From positions 1,984,501 through 2,048,500 of the forward strand of contig NZ_JONN01000001.1 of the NCBI RefSeq assembly GCF_000711715.1: a DNA stretch of 64,000 nucleotides, written 5' to 3'. The position numbers and the translations under genes are program-made. Below the pieces are notes generated by a model. It was not told the DNA's origin. It saw only the letters and a list, made by a program, of their open reading frames with translations, and searched no databases. The DNA comes from Sphingomonas astaxanthinifaciens DSM 22298. GTDB lineage: Bacteria > Pseudomonadota > Alphaproteobacteria > Sphingomonadales > Sphingomonadaceae. Below, one piece after another: positions 28,768 to 36,872 of this stretch. Positions within the stretch are counted from its first letter, which is position 1; each line of letters starts with the position of its first letter.

Positions 28768-29938
28768 CGGACGCTTTGGCCGCTTCGGCGGCTGCTTCGT
28801 GCCCGAGATCCTCGTACCCGCGCTCGAACAGCTCGAGGGCGCCTTCCTCGAGGCCGAGTCCGACCCCGCCTTTCGCGCCGAGCTCGACCAGCTCCTCGCC
28901 ACCTACGCGGGCCGCCCGACCCCGCTGACCCGCTGCCGCAATCTGGCCGCCGACACGCCCGCGCGCATTTACCTAAAGCGCGAGGACCTGCTTCACGGCG
29001 GCGCGCACAAGACCAACCAGGTGCTCGGCCAGGCACTGCTGGCGAAGCGGATGGGCAAGCGCCGCCTGATCGCCGAGACCGGGGCGGGCCAGCACGGCGT
29101 CGCGACCGCGCTGGCCGGCGCGCTGTTCGGGCTCGAGACCGAGATCTACATGGGTGCCGACGACGTCGCGCGGCAGCAGCTGAACGTCTTCCGCATGGAG
29201 CTGATGGGGGCCAGGGTCATCCCCGTCACCGCCGGCGACCGGACCTTGAAGGACGCGGTCAACGAGGCATTGCGCGACTGGACTGCGAGCTTCGCCCACA
29301 CCCACTATCTCCTCGGCACCGCGGCCGGCCCGCATCCCTTCCCGACCATGGTCCGCCAGTTCCAGCGGGTGATCGGCAAGGAAGCGCGCGCCCAGGTGCT
29401 GGAGGTCGAGGGCCGGCTTCCGGACGTGGTCGCGGCGTGCGTCGGCGGCGGTTCCAACGCCATCGGCATGTTCGCCGACTTCATCGAGGACGACGGCGTC
29501 CGCCTCGTCGGCTGCGAAGCGGCGGGCAAGGGGCTCCACGGTCACGAGCATGGCGCGACCATCCTCAAGGGCACGCCCGGCATCCTTCACGGGACCGAGA
29601 CGCTGCTGCTGCAGGATCGCGACGGGCAGATTGCCGACACATGGTCGATGTCGGCCGGGCTCGATTATCCCGGAGTCGGCCCCGAGCATGCCTATCTCCG
29701 CGAGATCGGCCGTGCCGATTATGTCGGCGTGACCGACGCCGACGCGCTCGATGCCTTCCAGGCGCTGGCTCGCTCCGAGGGCATCATCCCCGCCTTCGAG
29801 AGCGCCCACGCCATCGCGCATGCGCTGAAGCTCGCCGCCGAGGCGACCCGCGAGACCGTCATTGTGGTCAACCTGTCGGGCCGCGGCGACAAGGACATGG
29901 CGAGCGCGGTCAAGCTGCTGAAAGGCGACCAGGCATGA
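28754..29938 (+). CDS. trpB: Tryptophan synthase beta chain
   Basis: PLP enzyme that joins indole and serine to make tryptophan, working as an alpha2-beta2 complex with TrpA. The 394-residue product has [13 protein letters not shown] at the start, [15 protein letters not shown] with the PLP lysine Lys86, [10 protein letters not shown], the phosphate-binding [12 protein letters not shown] and ending [11 protein letters not shown]. Two adjacent ATGs (28754, 28757) are possible starts. Coupled to trpA by ATGA. Confidence 0.97.
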   Translation: MMKHDGRFGRFGGCFVPEILVPALEQLEGAFLEAESDPAFRAELDQLLATYAGRPTPLTRCRNLAADTPARIYLKREDLLHGGAHKTNQVLGQALLAKRMGKRRLIAETGAGQHGVATALAGALFGLETEIYMGADDVARQQLNVFRMELMGARVIPVTAGDRTLKDAVNEALRDWTASFAHTHYLLGTAAGPHPFPTMVRQFQRVIGKEARAQVLEVEGRLPDVVAACVGGGSNAIGMFADFIEDDGVRLVGCEAAGKGLHGHEHGATILKGTPGILHGTETLLLQDRDGQIADTWSMSAGLDYPGVGPEHAYLREIGRADYVGVTDADALDAFQALARSEGIIPAFESAHAIAHALKLAAEATRETVIVVNLSGRGDKDMASAVKLLKGDQA

Positions 29939-30732
29939 GCCGCTACGACGAGATGTTCGCGCGGCTGAAGCAGCGCCATGAGGGCGCCTTCGGCGGCTTC
30001 CTGATGCTCGGCGATCCCGACAAGGCGACCAGCGCCCTGCTCCTCGACGCCCTGGTCGAAGGCGGTGCGGACATGATCGAGGTCGGCATCCCGTTCAGCG
30101 ATCCGGTCGCCGACGGCCCGGTCATCCAGGCCGCGTCCGAGCGCGCGCTGCGCTCGGGGATGAAGGTCGACGACAGTTTCGACCTCATCCGTGACCTGCG
30201 CGCCCGGCACCCGGCAATTCCGATCGGGATCCTCACCTACGCCAACATCCTCCACGCCCGCGGACGCGAACGGTTCATGGCCGATGCGGCCGCGGCCGGC
30301 GCCGATTCGGTGCTGGTCGCCGACGTCCCCAGCCTCGAGGCCGTGCCCTACAGTGAGGCCGCCAGGGCCGCCGGGCTCGAACTCGTCATGATCGCCGCCC
30401 CCAATACCCCGCCGCCGGTGCTCGCGCGCATCTCCGCGCTGTCGGGCGGCTATACCTATTGCGTCGCCCGCGCGGGGGTGACGGGAACGAGCGACACACT
30501 CGCGCTCGACCATGAGGCGCTGTTCGCCGGTCTGGCGGAGGCGGGGGCCCCGCCGCCGATCCTCGGCTTCGGGATCTCGACCCCGGAACAGGTCGCCGAT
30601 GCCCTCGCCAGCGGGGCGGCGGGCGTGATCGCCGGCTCGGCGCTGGTGAAGTGCGGCGCCGACCCGGCGGCCCTCGCCAGCCTTGTCAGCGGGCTCAAGC
30701 GCGCTACTGCCCTGCCCAACCAGGAGAGGTAG
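29935..30732 (+). CDS. trpA: Tryptophan synthase alpha chain
   Basis: Cleaves indole-3-glycerol phosphate to indole and glyceraldehyde 3-phosphate, passing indole to TrpB. The 265-residue TIM barrel carries [10 protein letters not shown], the catalytic glutamate in [36 protein letters not shown] and GVTGTSD, plus the phosphate site GFGIS and VIAGSALVK. The end is followed five bases later by the SDR gene, so transcription very likely continues beyond the trp genes. Confidence 0.97.
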   Translation: MSRYDEMFARLKQRHEGAFGGFLMLGDPDKATSALLLDALVEGGADMIEVGIPFSDPVADGPVIQAASERALRSGMKVDDSFDLIRDLRARHPAIPIGILTYANILHARGRERFMADAAAAGADSVLVADVPSLEAVPYSEAARAAGLELVMIAAPNTPPPVLARISALSGGYTYCVARAGVTGTSDTLALDHEALFAGLAEAGAPPPILGFGISTPEQVADALASGAAGVIAGSALVKCGADPAALASLVSGLKRATALPNQER

Positions 30733-30737
30733 GAAGA

Positions 30738-31613
30738 ATGGCCGTTTCGCTTGCAGGTCGCATCGCCATCGTCACCGGCGCCGGGGGCGGCCTCGGCCGG
30801 ACCCATGCGCTGCTGCTGGCGCGGGCGGGGGCCAAGGTGTTCGTCAACGACATCCCCCAGTCGCTCGCCCAGGCCGAAGGCGTGGTCGAGGAGATCCGGG
30901 CCGCGGGCGGCGCGGCCGAGGCCTTCGGGGCCAGCGTCACCGACGAGGCCGCGGTCGCCGAGATGGCCGCGCGTGCGGGCACGGTCGACATCCTCGTCAA
31001 CAATGCCGGCATCCTGCGCGACAAGAGCTTCGCCAAGATGAGCCTCGACGAATTCCGGCTCGTCATGGACGTTCACCTGATGGGCAGCGTCATCTGCACC
31101 AAGGCGGTGTGGAACGGAATGCGCGAGCGCAACTACGGCCGCATCGTCATGACCACGAGCTCGAGCGGGCTCTACGGCAATTTCGGCCAGAGCAATTACG
31201 CCGCCGCCAAGATGGCGCTGGTCGGCCTGATGCAGACGCTCTCGATCGAGGGCGCCAAGAACAACATCAAGGTCAATTGCCTCGCCCCGACGGCGCGCAC
31301 GGCAATGACCGAGAACCTCCTTCCACCCCAGGCGCTCGAGCTGCTGAAGCCCGATTATGTCAGCCCGGCGCTGCTCGCGTTGGTCGCCGACAATGCGCCG
31401 AGCCGGACCATCCTTGCCGCCGGCGCGCAGGGGGTCGAGCAGGCGCATGTCACACTGACCAGGGGCATTTCGATCAAGGGCATGGACGACATCGAGGCCG
31501 CCTCGGCGATCCTCGACCGGATGGCCGAGATCGGCGATCCCGCCACCGCGACCATCCCCGCCTCGGGGCTCGAACAGGGCCAGGTCGAACTCGGCAAGGC
31601 GCTCGGCGCCTGA
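30738..31613 (+). CDS. SDR-family oxidoreductase in the trp-aro operon
   Basis: Short-chain dehydrogenase of 291 residues. It has TGAGGGLG (cofactor glycine motif), NNAGILRDKSF and the catalytic triad region TSSSGLYGNFGQSNYAAAKMALVG with Tyr and Lys spaced YxxxK. The sequence is closest in style to the (3R)-hydroxyacyl-CoA dehydrogenase unit of peroxisomal multifunctional enzyme type 2, including the extra C-terminal segment after residue 190. A good ribosome site (AGGAAG) precedes the ATG. It lies five bases after trpA and two before the DAHP synthase; no link to aromatic synthesis is obvious. Confidence 0.85.
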   Translation: MAVSLAGRIAIVTGAGGGLGRTHALLLARAGAKVFVNDIPQSLAQAEGVVEEIRAAGGAAEAFGASVTDEAAVAEMAARAGTVDILVNNAGILRDKSFAKMSLDEFRLVMDVHLMGSVICTKAVWNGMRERNYGRIVMTTSSSGLYGNFGQSNYAAAKMALVGLMQTLSIEGAKNNIKVNCLAPTARTAMTENLLPPQALELLKPDYVSPALLALVADNAPSRTILAAGAQGVEQAHVTLTRGISIKGMDDIEAASAILDRMAEIGDPATATIPASGLEQGQVELGKALGA

Positions 31614-31615
31614 CG

Positions 31616-32704
31616 ATGGGTGAGACCTGGCATCCGGCGAGCTGGCGAACGCGCCCCGCGGCGCAGCAGCCTGTCTATGCCGATACCGCGCGTCTTGCCG
31701 AGGTCGAGGCCGAACTTGGCCGCGAAGCCCCGCTGGTCGCGCGCGAGGCGGTCGAGCGCTTGCGCCTGGCGCTGGCGGACTGTGCCGCCGGGCGCGCGCT
31801 GCTTCTCCAGGGCGGTGACTGCGCCGAGACCTTCGCCGAGGCCGATGTCTCGGGCCTCGCGGCATTGTTCGACGCGCTGGCCGCGCCGCTCCCGCTTCCT
31901 GCCGTTCGCCTCGCCCGCCTCGCCGGGCAATATGCCAAGCCGCGCACGGTCGAGGGCGAAGTGTGGCGCGGCGAGATCGTCAATAGCCGCGACGCGCTAG
32001 CCCCCGATGCCGAGCGGATGCGGCAGGCCCTCGCCCATGCGCGAGCAACGCTCGCGCGGGTGCCGGCGGCGCTCTTCGTGAGCCACGAGGCCCTGCTCCT
32101 GCCGTACGAACAGGCGCAGGTGCGGCACGGTGCGGACGGACGCTGGTGGAGCGGTTCGGGACACCTGCTGTGGGTCGGTGAGCGGACCCGGCAGATCGAC
32201 GGCGCGCATGTCGAATTTGCCGCCGGCCTCGCCAATCCGATCGGCGTGAAGCTCGGCGCCATCGATGCTGATGCACTGCGCGCGCTGGTGGACCGGCTCG
32301 ACCCCGATCACGAGCCGGGTCGCTTGACCCTGATCGCGCGCATGGGGCCCGACATCGCCAGCCGGCTTCCCGGACTGATGCGTGCCCTCCGGCAGGAGGG
32401 GCGGCAGCCGCTCTGGATCAGCGACCCACTCCACGGCAATACCGAGCGCGGCGGAGTCCGGAAGGTCCGCCAACTCTCAGCAATCCTGCGCGAGGTCGAC
32501 GAATTCGTCGCCATTGCCCGCGCCGAAGGGGTGCATCCGGGCGGGCTCCATCTCGAAATGACTCCCGAGGATGTTGCCGAATGCAGCGGCGAGGACGAGG
32601 GCGAGGGCTGGACCAGCGCCTGCGATCCGCGGCTCAATCCGCGCCAGGCCGCGCGGGTAGTGCGCGCCTTCGTCACCGCGCTCGAACAGCGAGACGCGGC
32701 CTGA
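31616..32704 (+). CDS. Short class II DAHP synthase
   Basis: 3-deoxy-D-arabino-heptulosonate 7-phosphate synthase, first step of the shikimate pathway, class II. At 362 residues it is about 100 shorter than the usual class II enzyme. Catalytic landmarks are all present: LLLQGGDCAETF (metal Cys), RLAGQYAKPR, SHEALLL, WVGERTRQIDGAHVEF, GVKLG, DPLHGNT (metal His), HLEMTPEDVAEC (metal Glu) and SACDPRLN (metal Asp). The missing part is the long helical insert before SHEA and most of the N-terminal extension, which carry feedback sites in the Mycobacterium tuberculosis enzyme. It may therefore escape allosteric control, like the short type IIB enzymes. Confidence 0.88.
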   Translation: MGETWHPASWRTRPAAQQPVYADTARLAEVEAELGREAPLVAREAVERLRLALADCAAGRALLLQGGDCAETFAEADVSGLAALFDALAAPLPLPAVRLARLAGQYAKPRTVEGEVWRGEIVNSRDALAPDAERMRQALAHARATLARVPAALFVSHEALLLPYEQAQVRHGADGRWWSGSGHLLWVGERTRQIDGAHVEFAAGLANPIGVKLGAIDADALRALVDRLDPDHEPGRLTLIARMGPDIASRLPGLMRALRQEGRQPLWISDPLHGNTERGGVRKVRQLSAILREVDEFVAIARAEGVHPGGLHLEMTPEDVAECSGEDEGEGWTSACDPRLNPRQAARVVRAFVTALEQRDAA

Positions 32705-33987
32705 AACTGCGCGCGCTCCCCGGCGGTCCGCTCGGCGGCCGCTTCCCCGTGCCGGGCGACAAGAGCCTGTCGCACCGGGCGCTGATTGTCGGCGCGCTGG
32801 CGGCGGGCGAGACCGTCATTGCCGGCCTGCTCGAAAGCGCCGATGTCCTCGCGACCGCCACGGCGCTGCGTGCATTCGGGGCGCGGGTCGAGCATTTCGG
32901 GCCGGGCCGCTGGCGGGTGATCGGGGGCGCATGGCAAAGCCCGGCGGTGCCGATCGACTGCGGCAATAGCGGGACCTCGGTCCGGTTGCTGATGGGCGCG
33001 GCGGCGGGGCAGGGGGTGACCGCGACCTTCATCGGCGACGCCAGCCTGTCGAAGCGGCCGATGCGCCGGGTCAAGGCGCCGCTCGAGGCGATGGGGGCCG
33101 TGTTCGAAGGCGGCGACACGCTGCCGCTGACCGTCTCCGGCCCGGTCTGTCAGGGTATCGCACACGTCAACGTGCCGGCGAGCGCGCAGGTCAAGTCGGC
33201 GGTGCTGCTTGCGGGGCTCGGGACGGAGCAGCCGGTCGAGGTCGCCGAACCGGTGCCGAGCCGCGACCATAGCGAGATCATGCTCGCCGAATTCGGCGCC
33301 GAGGTTATTCGCGAGGGGAACGTCGTGCGGCTGGGCGCGAACAGGCGCCTGTCGGGTCGGCTGGTCACCATTGCCGGCGATCCGTCGTCCGCCGCTTTTG
33401 CGCTTGGTGCGGCGGCTATCGTGCCGGGCAGCGAGGTGACGGTCGAAAACGTGCTTCTCAATCCGCATCGCTCGGGCTTCGTCATGGCCTTGCAGCGGAT
33501 GGGTGCCGACCTCGCGATGAGCAATATCCGCGGCCAGAATGGCGAGACGATCGGCGACGTCCGGGTCCGCTTCGGGCCGCTATTCGGGGCCGAATTCACG
33601 GCCGAGGAAATTCCCTCGATGGTCGACGAGATCCCGATCCTCGCGGTGGTCGCGGCCGGCGCGCGGGGAGAGACCCGGATCGAGGGATTGGACGAGCTTC
33701 GCCACAAGGAAAGCGACCGGCTGGCGCTGATGGCCGAGGGGCTTGCCGCCTGCGGTGTCGAGGCCTTCGCCGAGGGCGACGCGCTGGTGGTGCGCGGCGG
33801 TCCGATCCGCGGCGAGGCCGAGGTTCGCACCGAGGGCGACCACCGGATCGCGATGAGCCACCTCGTGCTGGGACTCGCGGCCGAGCAGCCAGTTACCGTC
33901 GACGAGGCCGAGATGATCGCCACCAGCTTTCCGACCTTCCGCGAGGCGATGCGAGGGATCGGTGCGAAAATCGAGGAAGTGGCATGA
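32701..33987 (+). CDS. aroA: EPSP synthase, class II, probable CTG start
   Basis: Adds enolpyruvate to shikimate 3-phosphate. Landmarks include [67 protein letters not shown] and [25 protein letters not shown] and SAQVK mark the class II (CP4-like) group. Where CP4 has its tolerance alanine, this protein has glycine (GNSGTS). No ATG, GTG or TTG exists at the right place. A CTG overlapping the DAHP synthase stop (CTGA) puts the conserved Lys at position 21, matching the family. The only canonical in-frame alternative, ATG at 32581, would add a 40-residue Arg-rich head. Confidence 0.9.
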   Translation: MKLRALPGGPLGGRFPVPGDKSLSHRALIVGALAAGETVIAGLLESADVLATATALRAFGARVEHFGPGRWRVIGGAWQSPAVPIDCGNSGTSVRLLMGAAAGQGVTATFIGDASLSKRPMRRVKAPLEAMGAVFEGGDTLPLTVSGPVCQGIAHVNVPASAQVKSAVLLAGLGTEQPVEVAEPVPSRDHSEIMLAEFGAEVIREGNVVRLGANRRLSGRLVTIAGDPSSAAFALGAAAIVPGSEVTVENVLLNPHRSGFVMALQRMGADLAMSNIRGQNGETIGDVRVRFGPLFGAEFTAEEIPSMVDEIPILAVVAAGARGETRIEGLDELRHKESDRLALMAEGLAACGVEAFAEGDALVVRGGPIRGEAEVRTEGDHRIAMSHLVLGLAAEQPVTVDEAEMIATSFPTFREAMRGIGAKIEEVA

Positions 33988-34895
33988 GCTGGAACAGCTT
34001 TGGACGGCTCTTCCGCTTCACCACCTGGGGCGAGAGCCATGGGCCCGCGATCGGGGTGGTGGTCGACGGCTGCCCGCCGGGCCTCGCGCTCGACGAAGGC
34101 CATGTGCAGGCCTTTCTCGACGCGCGGCGGCCGGGGACGGGCCGGAACGTCTCGCCGCGGCAGGAGCCCGACCGGGTGCGGATCCTGTCGGGGTTGTTCG
34201 AGGGACGTACGACCGGAACGCCGATCGCGATGATGATCGAGAATGTCGACGCGCGGTCGAAGGATTATGCCGGCCTGCCGCCGCGGCCCGGCCATGCCGA
34301 TGCCGCCTATGACGCCAAATATGGCTTCCGCGATCCGCGCGGCGGCGGGCGGGCGAGTGCCCGGGAAACCGCGATGCGGGTCGCGGCGGGCGCGGTGGCG
34401 CGGCTGGTGATCCCCGAGGTGACGATCACGGCCCGCGTGACGGAGATCGGCGGGGAGGCGGACCCGGCCAAGTGGGACTCGCTGCTCGACGAAGCGCGGA
34501 GCAACCAGGATAGTCTCGGCGCGATCATCGAATGCGTCGCCGAGGGCGTGCCCGCGGGCTGGGGAGCGCCCATCTATGCCAAGCTCGATTCCGAGCTGGC
34601 CGCGGCCTGCATGGGGATCAATGCCGTCAAGGGCGTCGAGATCGGCGAGGGCTTCGCCGCTGGCCGGGCGCGGGGCCGGGAGAGCCTAGCCGCGATGCAG
34701 GCCAGCGGGATCGACGGCGGCATCTCGACCGGGCAGCCGATCCGGCTCCGGGTCGCGTTCAAGCCGACCAGCAGCATCGGCATCGGCGGCCGCCACGACC
34801 CTTGCGTAGGGATCCGCGGCGCGCCGGTGGTGGAGGCGATGGTGGCGCTGGTGCTGGCGGACCAGAAATTACTGCACCGCGGGCAGTGCGGCTGA
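33984..34895 (+). CDS. aroC: Chorismate synthase, unusually short
   Basis: FMN-dependent final step to chorismate. The 303-residue product starts [20 protein letters not shown] and has the other signatures: [28 protein letters not shown] and [18 protein letters not shown], ending HRGQCG. It is about 50 residues shorter than typical AroC. Two internal segments are missing in frame: the SNxAGGI-containing stretch before [10 protein letters not shown], and the RxTVD-type stretch between KPTSSI and GRHDPC. All remaining motifs keep order and frame, so this is not a frameshift. Whether the enzyme is fully active is uncertain. ATGA overlap with aroA. Confidence 0.88.
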   Translation: MSWNSFGRLFRFTTWGESHGPAIGVVVDGCPPGLALDEGHVQAFLDARRPGTGRNVSPRQEPDRVRILSGLFEGRTTGTPIAMMIENVDARSKDYAGLPPRPGHADAAYDAKYGFRDPRGGGRASARETAMRVAAGAVARLVIPEVTITARVTEIGGEADPAKWDSLLDEARSNQDSLGAIIECVAEGVPAGWGAPIYAKLDSELAAACMGINAVKGVEIGEGFAAGRARGRESLAAMQASGIDGGISTGQPIRLRVAFKPTSSIGIGGRHDPCVGIRGAPVVEAMVALVLADQKLLHRGQCG

Positions 34896-34968
34896 GGCGA
34901 AGGGCGAAACTTCGCAAAGTTCGCGCCTGGAAGAGTCGGTGGGAGGCCGAAGGACTCGAATTGTCAAA

Positions 34969-34987
34969 GAACGGTAGAGAACCGTTC
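34969..34987. other. Hairpin between convergent aroC and paaD
   Basis: GAACGGT-5-ACCGTTC inverted repeat in the 131-base gap between the two stops. Read on the minus strand it is followed by TTTG, so it could be a weak terminator for paaD. The gap is clearly less GC-rich than its neighbours, and on the minus strand also carries TTGACA. Confidence 0.4.
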
Positions 34988-35026
34988 CGGTACAAAATCA
35001 GATGAAATCCTACTTTGCAAGTGGGC

Positions 35027-35467
35027 TCAGTGACACTTGAAGCGGTCGAAGGGCTCGAGGCAGTCGCGGCAGCGCCACTGGCTCTTGCAGGGGGTCGAGC
35101 CGAAGCGGCTGACTTCCTCGACCGCTGACGAGCCGCACTGCGGGCAGGCGACTTCGCCCGAAGGCAGCGGCGGGGCGATGCCGTAGCGGCGGAGCTTTTC
35201 GCGGCCTTCGGGCGTGATCCACTCGGTGGTCCACGGCGGGGCGATGACGGTCTCGATCGCAGTCGACCGATAGCCCGCGGCATCGAGCGCGGCGCGGATC
35301 GACTGTTCGATGAAGAGCGTCGCCGGGCAGCCCGAATAGGTCGGCGTGATGACGACCTTGTCGGGCGAGACGGCGCGGACGATGCCGAGTTCGACCACCG
35401 AGACAGCGGGGATCTCGGGATCGGGGACGTGCGCCAGAACGTCCCACAGGGCCTGTTCCGTTGTCAT
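35027..35467 (-). CDS. paaD: Phenylacetyl-CoA epoxidase subunit PaaD
   Basis: DUF59-type accessory protein of the 1,2-phenylacetyl-CoA epoxidase complex, thought to help load its metal centre. The 146-residue product has VPDPEIPAVSVVELGIVR, TPTYSGCPAT, PPWTTEWITPEGREKLRRYGIAPP, and a C-terminal zinc-ribbon-like CPQCGS...CKSQWRCRDC...FKCH. No other paa epoxidase subunit is in the window. Its ATG lies inside a palindromic repeat (35464-35530) that separates it from the thiolase, so the promoter and translation signals may derive from that element. Confidence 0.9.
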   Translation of the reverse strand: MTTEQALWDVLAHVPDPEIPAVSVVELGIVRAVSPDKVVITPTYSGCPATLFIEQSIRAALDAAGYRSTAIETVIAPPWTTEWITPEGREKLRRYGIAPPLPSGEVACPQCGSSAVEEVSRFGSTPCKSQWRCRDCLEPFDRFKCH

Positions 35468-35530
35468 TGCGAGCCGGAGGCGAAGCAATCCATCGAGGAC
35501 ATATGGATTGCTTCGCTTCGCTCGCAATGA
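35464..35530. repeat. Palindromic repeat, family A
   Basis: Long imperfect hairpin with outer arms TCATTGCGAG / CTCGCAATGA and inner arms GCGAAGCAATCCAT / ATGGATTGCTTCGC. This TCATTGCGAG...GAAGCAATCC pattern is a familiar intergenic repeat of alphaproteobacteria. The left arm supplies the start codon region of paaD. Confidence 0.85.
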
Positions 35531-35540
35531 CGGGACATCG

Positions 35541-36743
35541 TCACACCCGCTCGATCACCATGGCGATGCCCTGGCCGACGCCGATGCACATGGTGGCAAG
35601 CGCGTAGCGGCCGCCGGTCTCGCGCAGCTGGAGCGCGGCGGTGCCGGCGAGGCGCGCGCCGCTCATGCCCAAGGGGTGGCCGAGCGCGATCGCGCCGCCA
35701 TTGGGGTTCACGCGGGGGTCGTCGTCGGCAAGGCCGAGCTCGCGCAGTACGGCGAGACCCTGGGCGGCGAAGGCCTCGTTCAGTTCGATGACGTCCATCT
35801 GGTCGAGGGTGAGGCCGAGGCGGGCGAGGAGCTTGGTGGTGGCGGGCGCGGGGCCGATGCCCATGATGCGCGGCGCCACGCCCGCGACCGCGGTGCCGAG
35901 AACGCGCGCGACGGGTGTGAGGCCGTGGCGCTTGGCGGCCTCTTCCGAGGCGATCAGCAAGGCAGCGGCGCCATCGTTGACGCCGCTCGCGTTGCCGGCG
36001 GTGACGGTGCCGTCCTTGCGCACGATCGGTTTCAGCGCCGCAAGCTTGTCGAGGCCGGTGAGGCGCGGGTGCTCGTCCTTGTCGACCGTCGTCACCTCAC
36101 CCTTGCGGCCGGGGATGGCGACGGGGACGATTTCGGAAGCGAGGCGGCCATTGGCCTGCGCCGCGGCGGCCTTTTCCTGGCTGCGCTGGGCGAAGGCGTC
36201 CTGGTCCTCGCGATTGACCTTGAAATCGTCGGCGACGTTTTCGGCGGTGCTCGGCATGGTGTCGTCGCCATAAGCGTCGCGGAGCTTCGGGTTGACGAAG
36301 CGCCAGCCGATGGTGGTGTCGTAGATTTCGGCGTTGCGGTCGAAGGCCGATTGCGCCTTGGGCAGGACGAAGGGCGCGCGGCTCATGCTCTCGGAGCCGC
36401 CGGCGATGATGAGGTCGGCTTCGCCCGAGCGGATGGTGCGCGCGGCCATGGCGACCGCATCGAGGCCCGAACCGCACAGGCGATTGAGGGTGACGCCGCC
36501 GCTGTCCTGGGGGAGACCGGCGAGGAGCCCCGCCATGCGCGCGAGGTTGCGATTGTCCTCGCCCGCCTGGTTGGCGCAGCCGAGGATGATGTCGTCGAGC
36601 GCGGCCCAGTCGACGCCCTCGTTCCGCTCCTTGAGCGCGCGGACCGGAAGCGCGGCGAGATCGTCCGCGCGGACCGAGGAGAGCGCGCCGCCGTAGCGGC
36701 CGATCGGGGTGCGGATGTAGTCGCAGATGAAGGCGTCGGGCAT
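35541..36743 (-). CDS. Acetyl-CoA acyltransferase, 3-oxoadipyl-CoA thiolase type
   Basis: Thiolase of 400 residues. It has the active-site cysteine in NRLCGSGLDAV (about residue 90), GGSESMSRAPFVLPKA, NEAFAAQGLAVLRELG, GGAIALGHPLGMSGAR and the second cysteine in ATMCIGVGQGIA. The 400-residue length, DAFICDYIRTPIGRYGGALSSVRADDLAALP start and RxMGIGPAPAT segment are those of PcaF/PaaJ, which split 3-oxoadipyl-CoA to succinyl-CoA and acetyl-CoA. PaaD downstream supports a phenylacetate or beta-ketoadipate role. Other 3-oxoacyl-CoA substrates remain possible. Confidence 0.9.
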   Translation of the reverse strand: MPDAFICDYIRTPIGRYGGALSSVRADDLAALPVRALKERNEGVDWAALDDIILGCANQAGEDNRNLARMAGLLAGLPQDSGGVTLNRLCGSGLDAVAMAARTIRSGEADLIIAGGSESMSRAPFVLPKAQSAFDRNAEIYDTTIGWRFVNPKLRDAYGDDTMPSTAENVADDFKVNREDQDAFAQRSQEKAAAAQANGRLASEIVPVAIPGRKGEVTTVDKDEHPRLTGLDKLAALKPIVRKDGTVTAGNASGVNDGAAALLIASEEAAKRHGLTPVARVLGTAVAGVAPRIMGIGPAPATTKLLARLGLTLDQMDVIELNEAFAAQGLAVLRELGLADDDPRVNPNGGAIALGHPLGMSGARLAGTAALQLRETGGRYALATMCIGVGQGIAMVIERV

Positions 36744-36756
36744 GATCTCATTTTCT

Positions 36757-36860
36757 CGTTCGTGCTGAGCGAAGTCGAAGCACGCTTCGCATCCGTCCTT
36801 CGACTTCGCTCAGGACTAACGAAGCCTCTCCGTCCCTCGACTTCGCTCGGGACTAACGGG
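36757..36860. repeat. Palindromic repeat, family B, compound copy
   Basis: Left arm CGTTCGTGCTGAGCGAAGTCGAAG followed by two right arms: CTTCGACTTCGCTC (from 36798) and CCTCGACTTCGCTC (from 36835), each ending GGACTAACG. The 14-base arms GAGCGAAGTCGAAG / CTTCGACTTCGCTC pair perfectly. The copy at 50990-51059 belongs to the same family. It fills the gap between hppD and the thiolase gene. Confidence 0.85.
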
Positions 36861-36872
36861 GTGGGGCGGCGA

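Noticed and set aside
33984..34895. Frameshift or pseudogene explanation for the short aroC
   Set aside because: All remaining motifs are in one frame in correct order with a normal C-terminus, and the missing parts are clean in-frame deletions.
34896..35026. Degenerate tRNA or rDNA-spacer remnant after aroC
   Set aside because: The lower GC and stretches such as GGACTCGAA recall tRNA/rDNA flanks, but no acceptor or anticodon stem could be assembled. Only a hairpin is supported.
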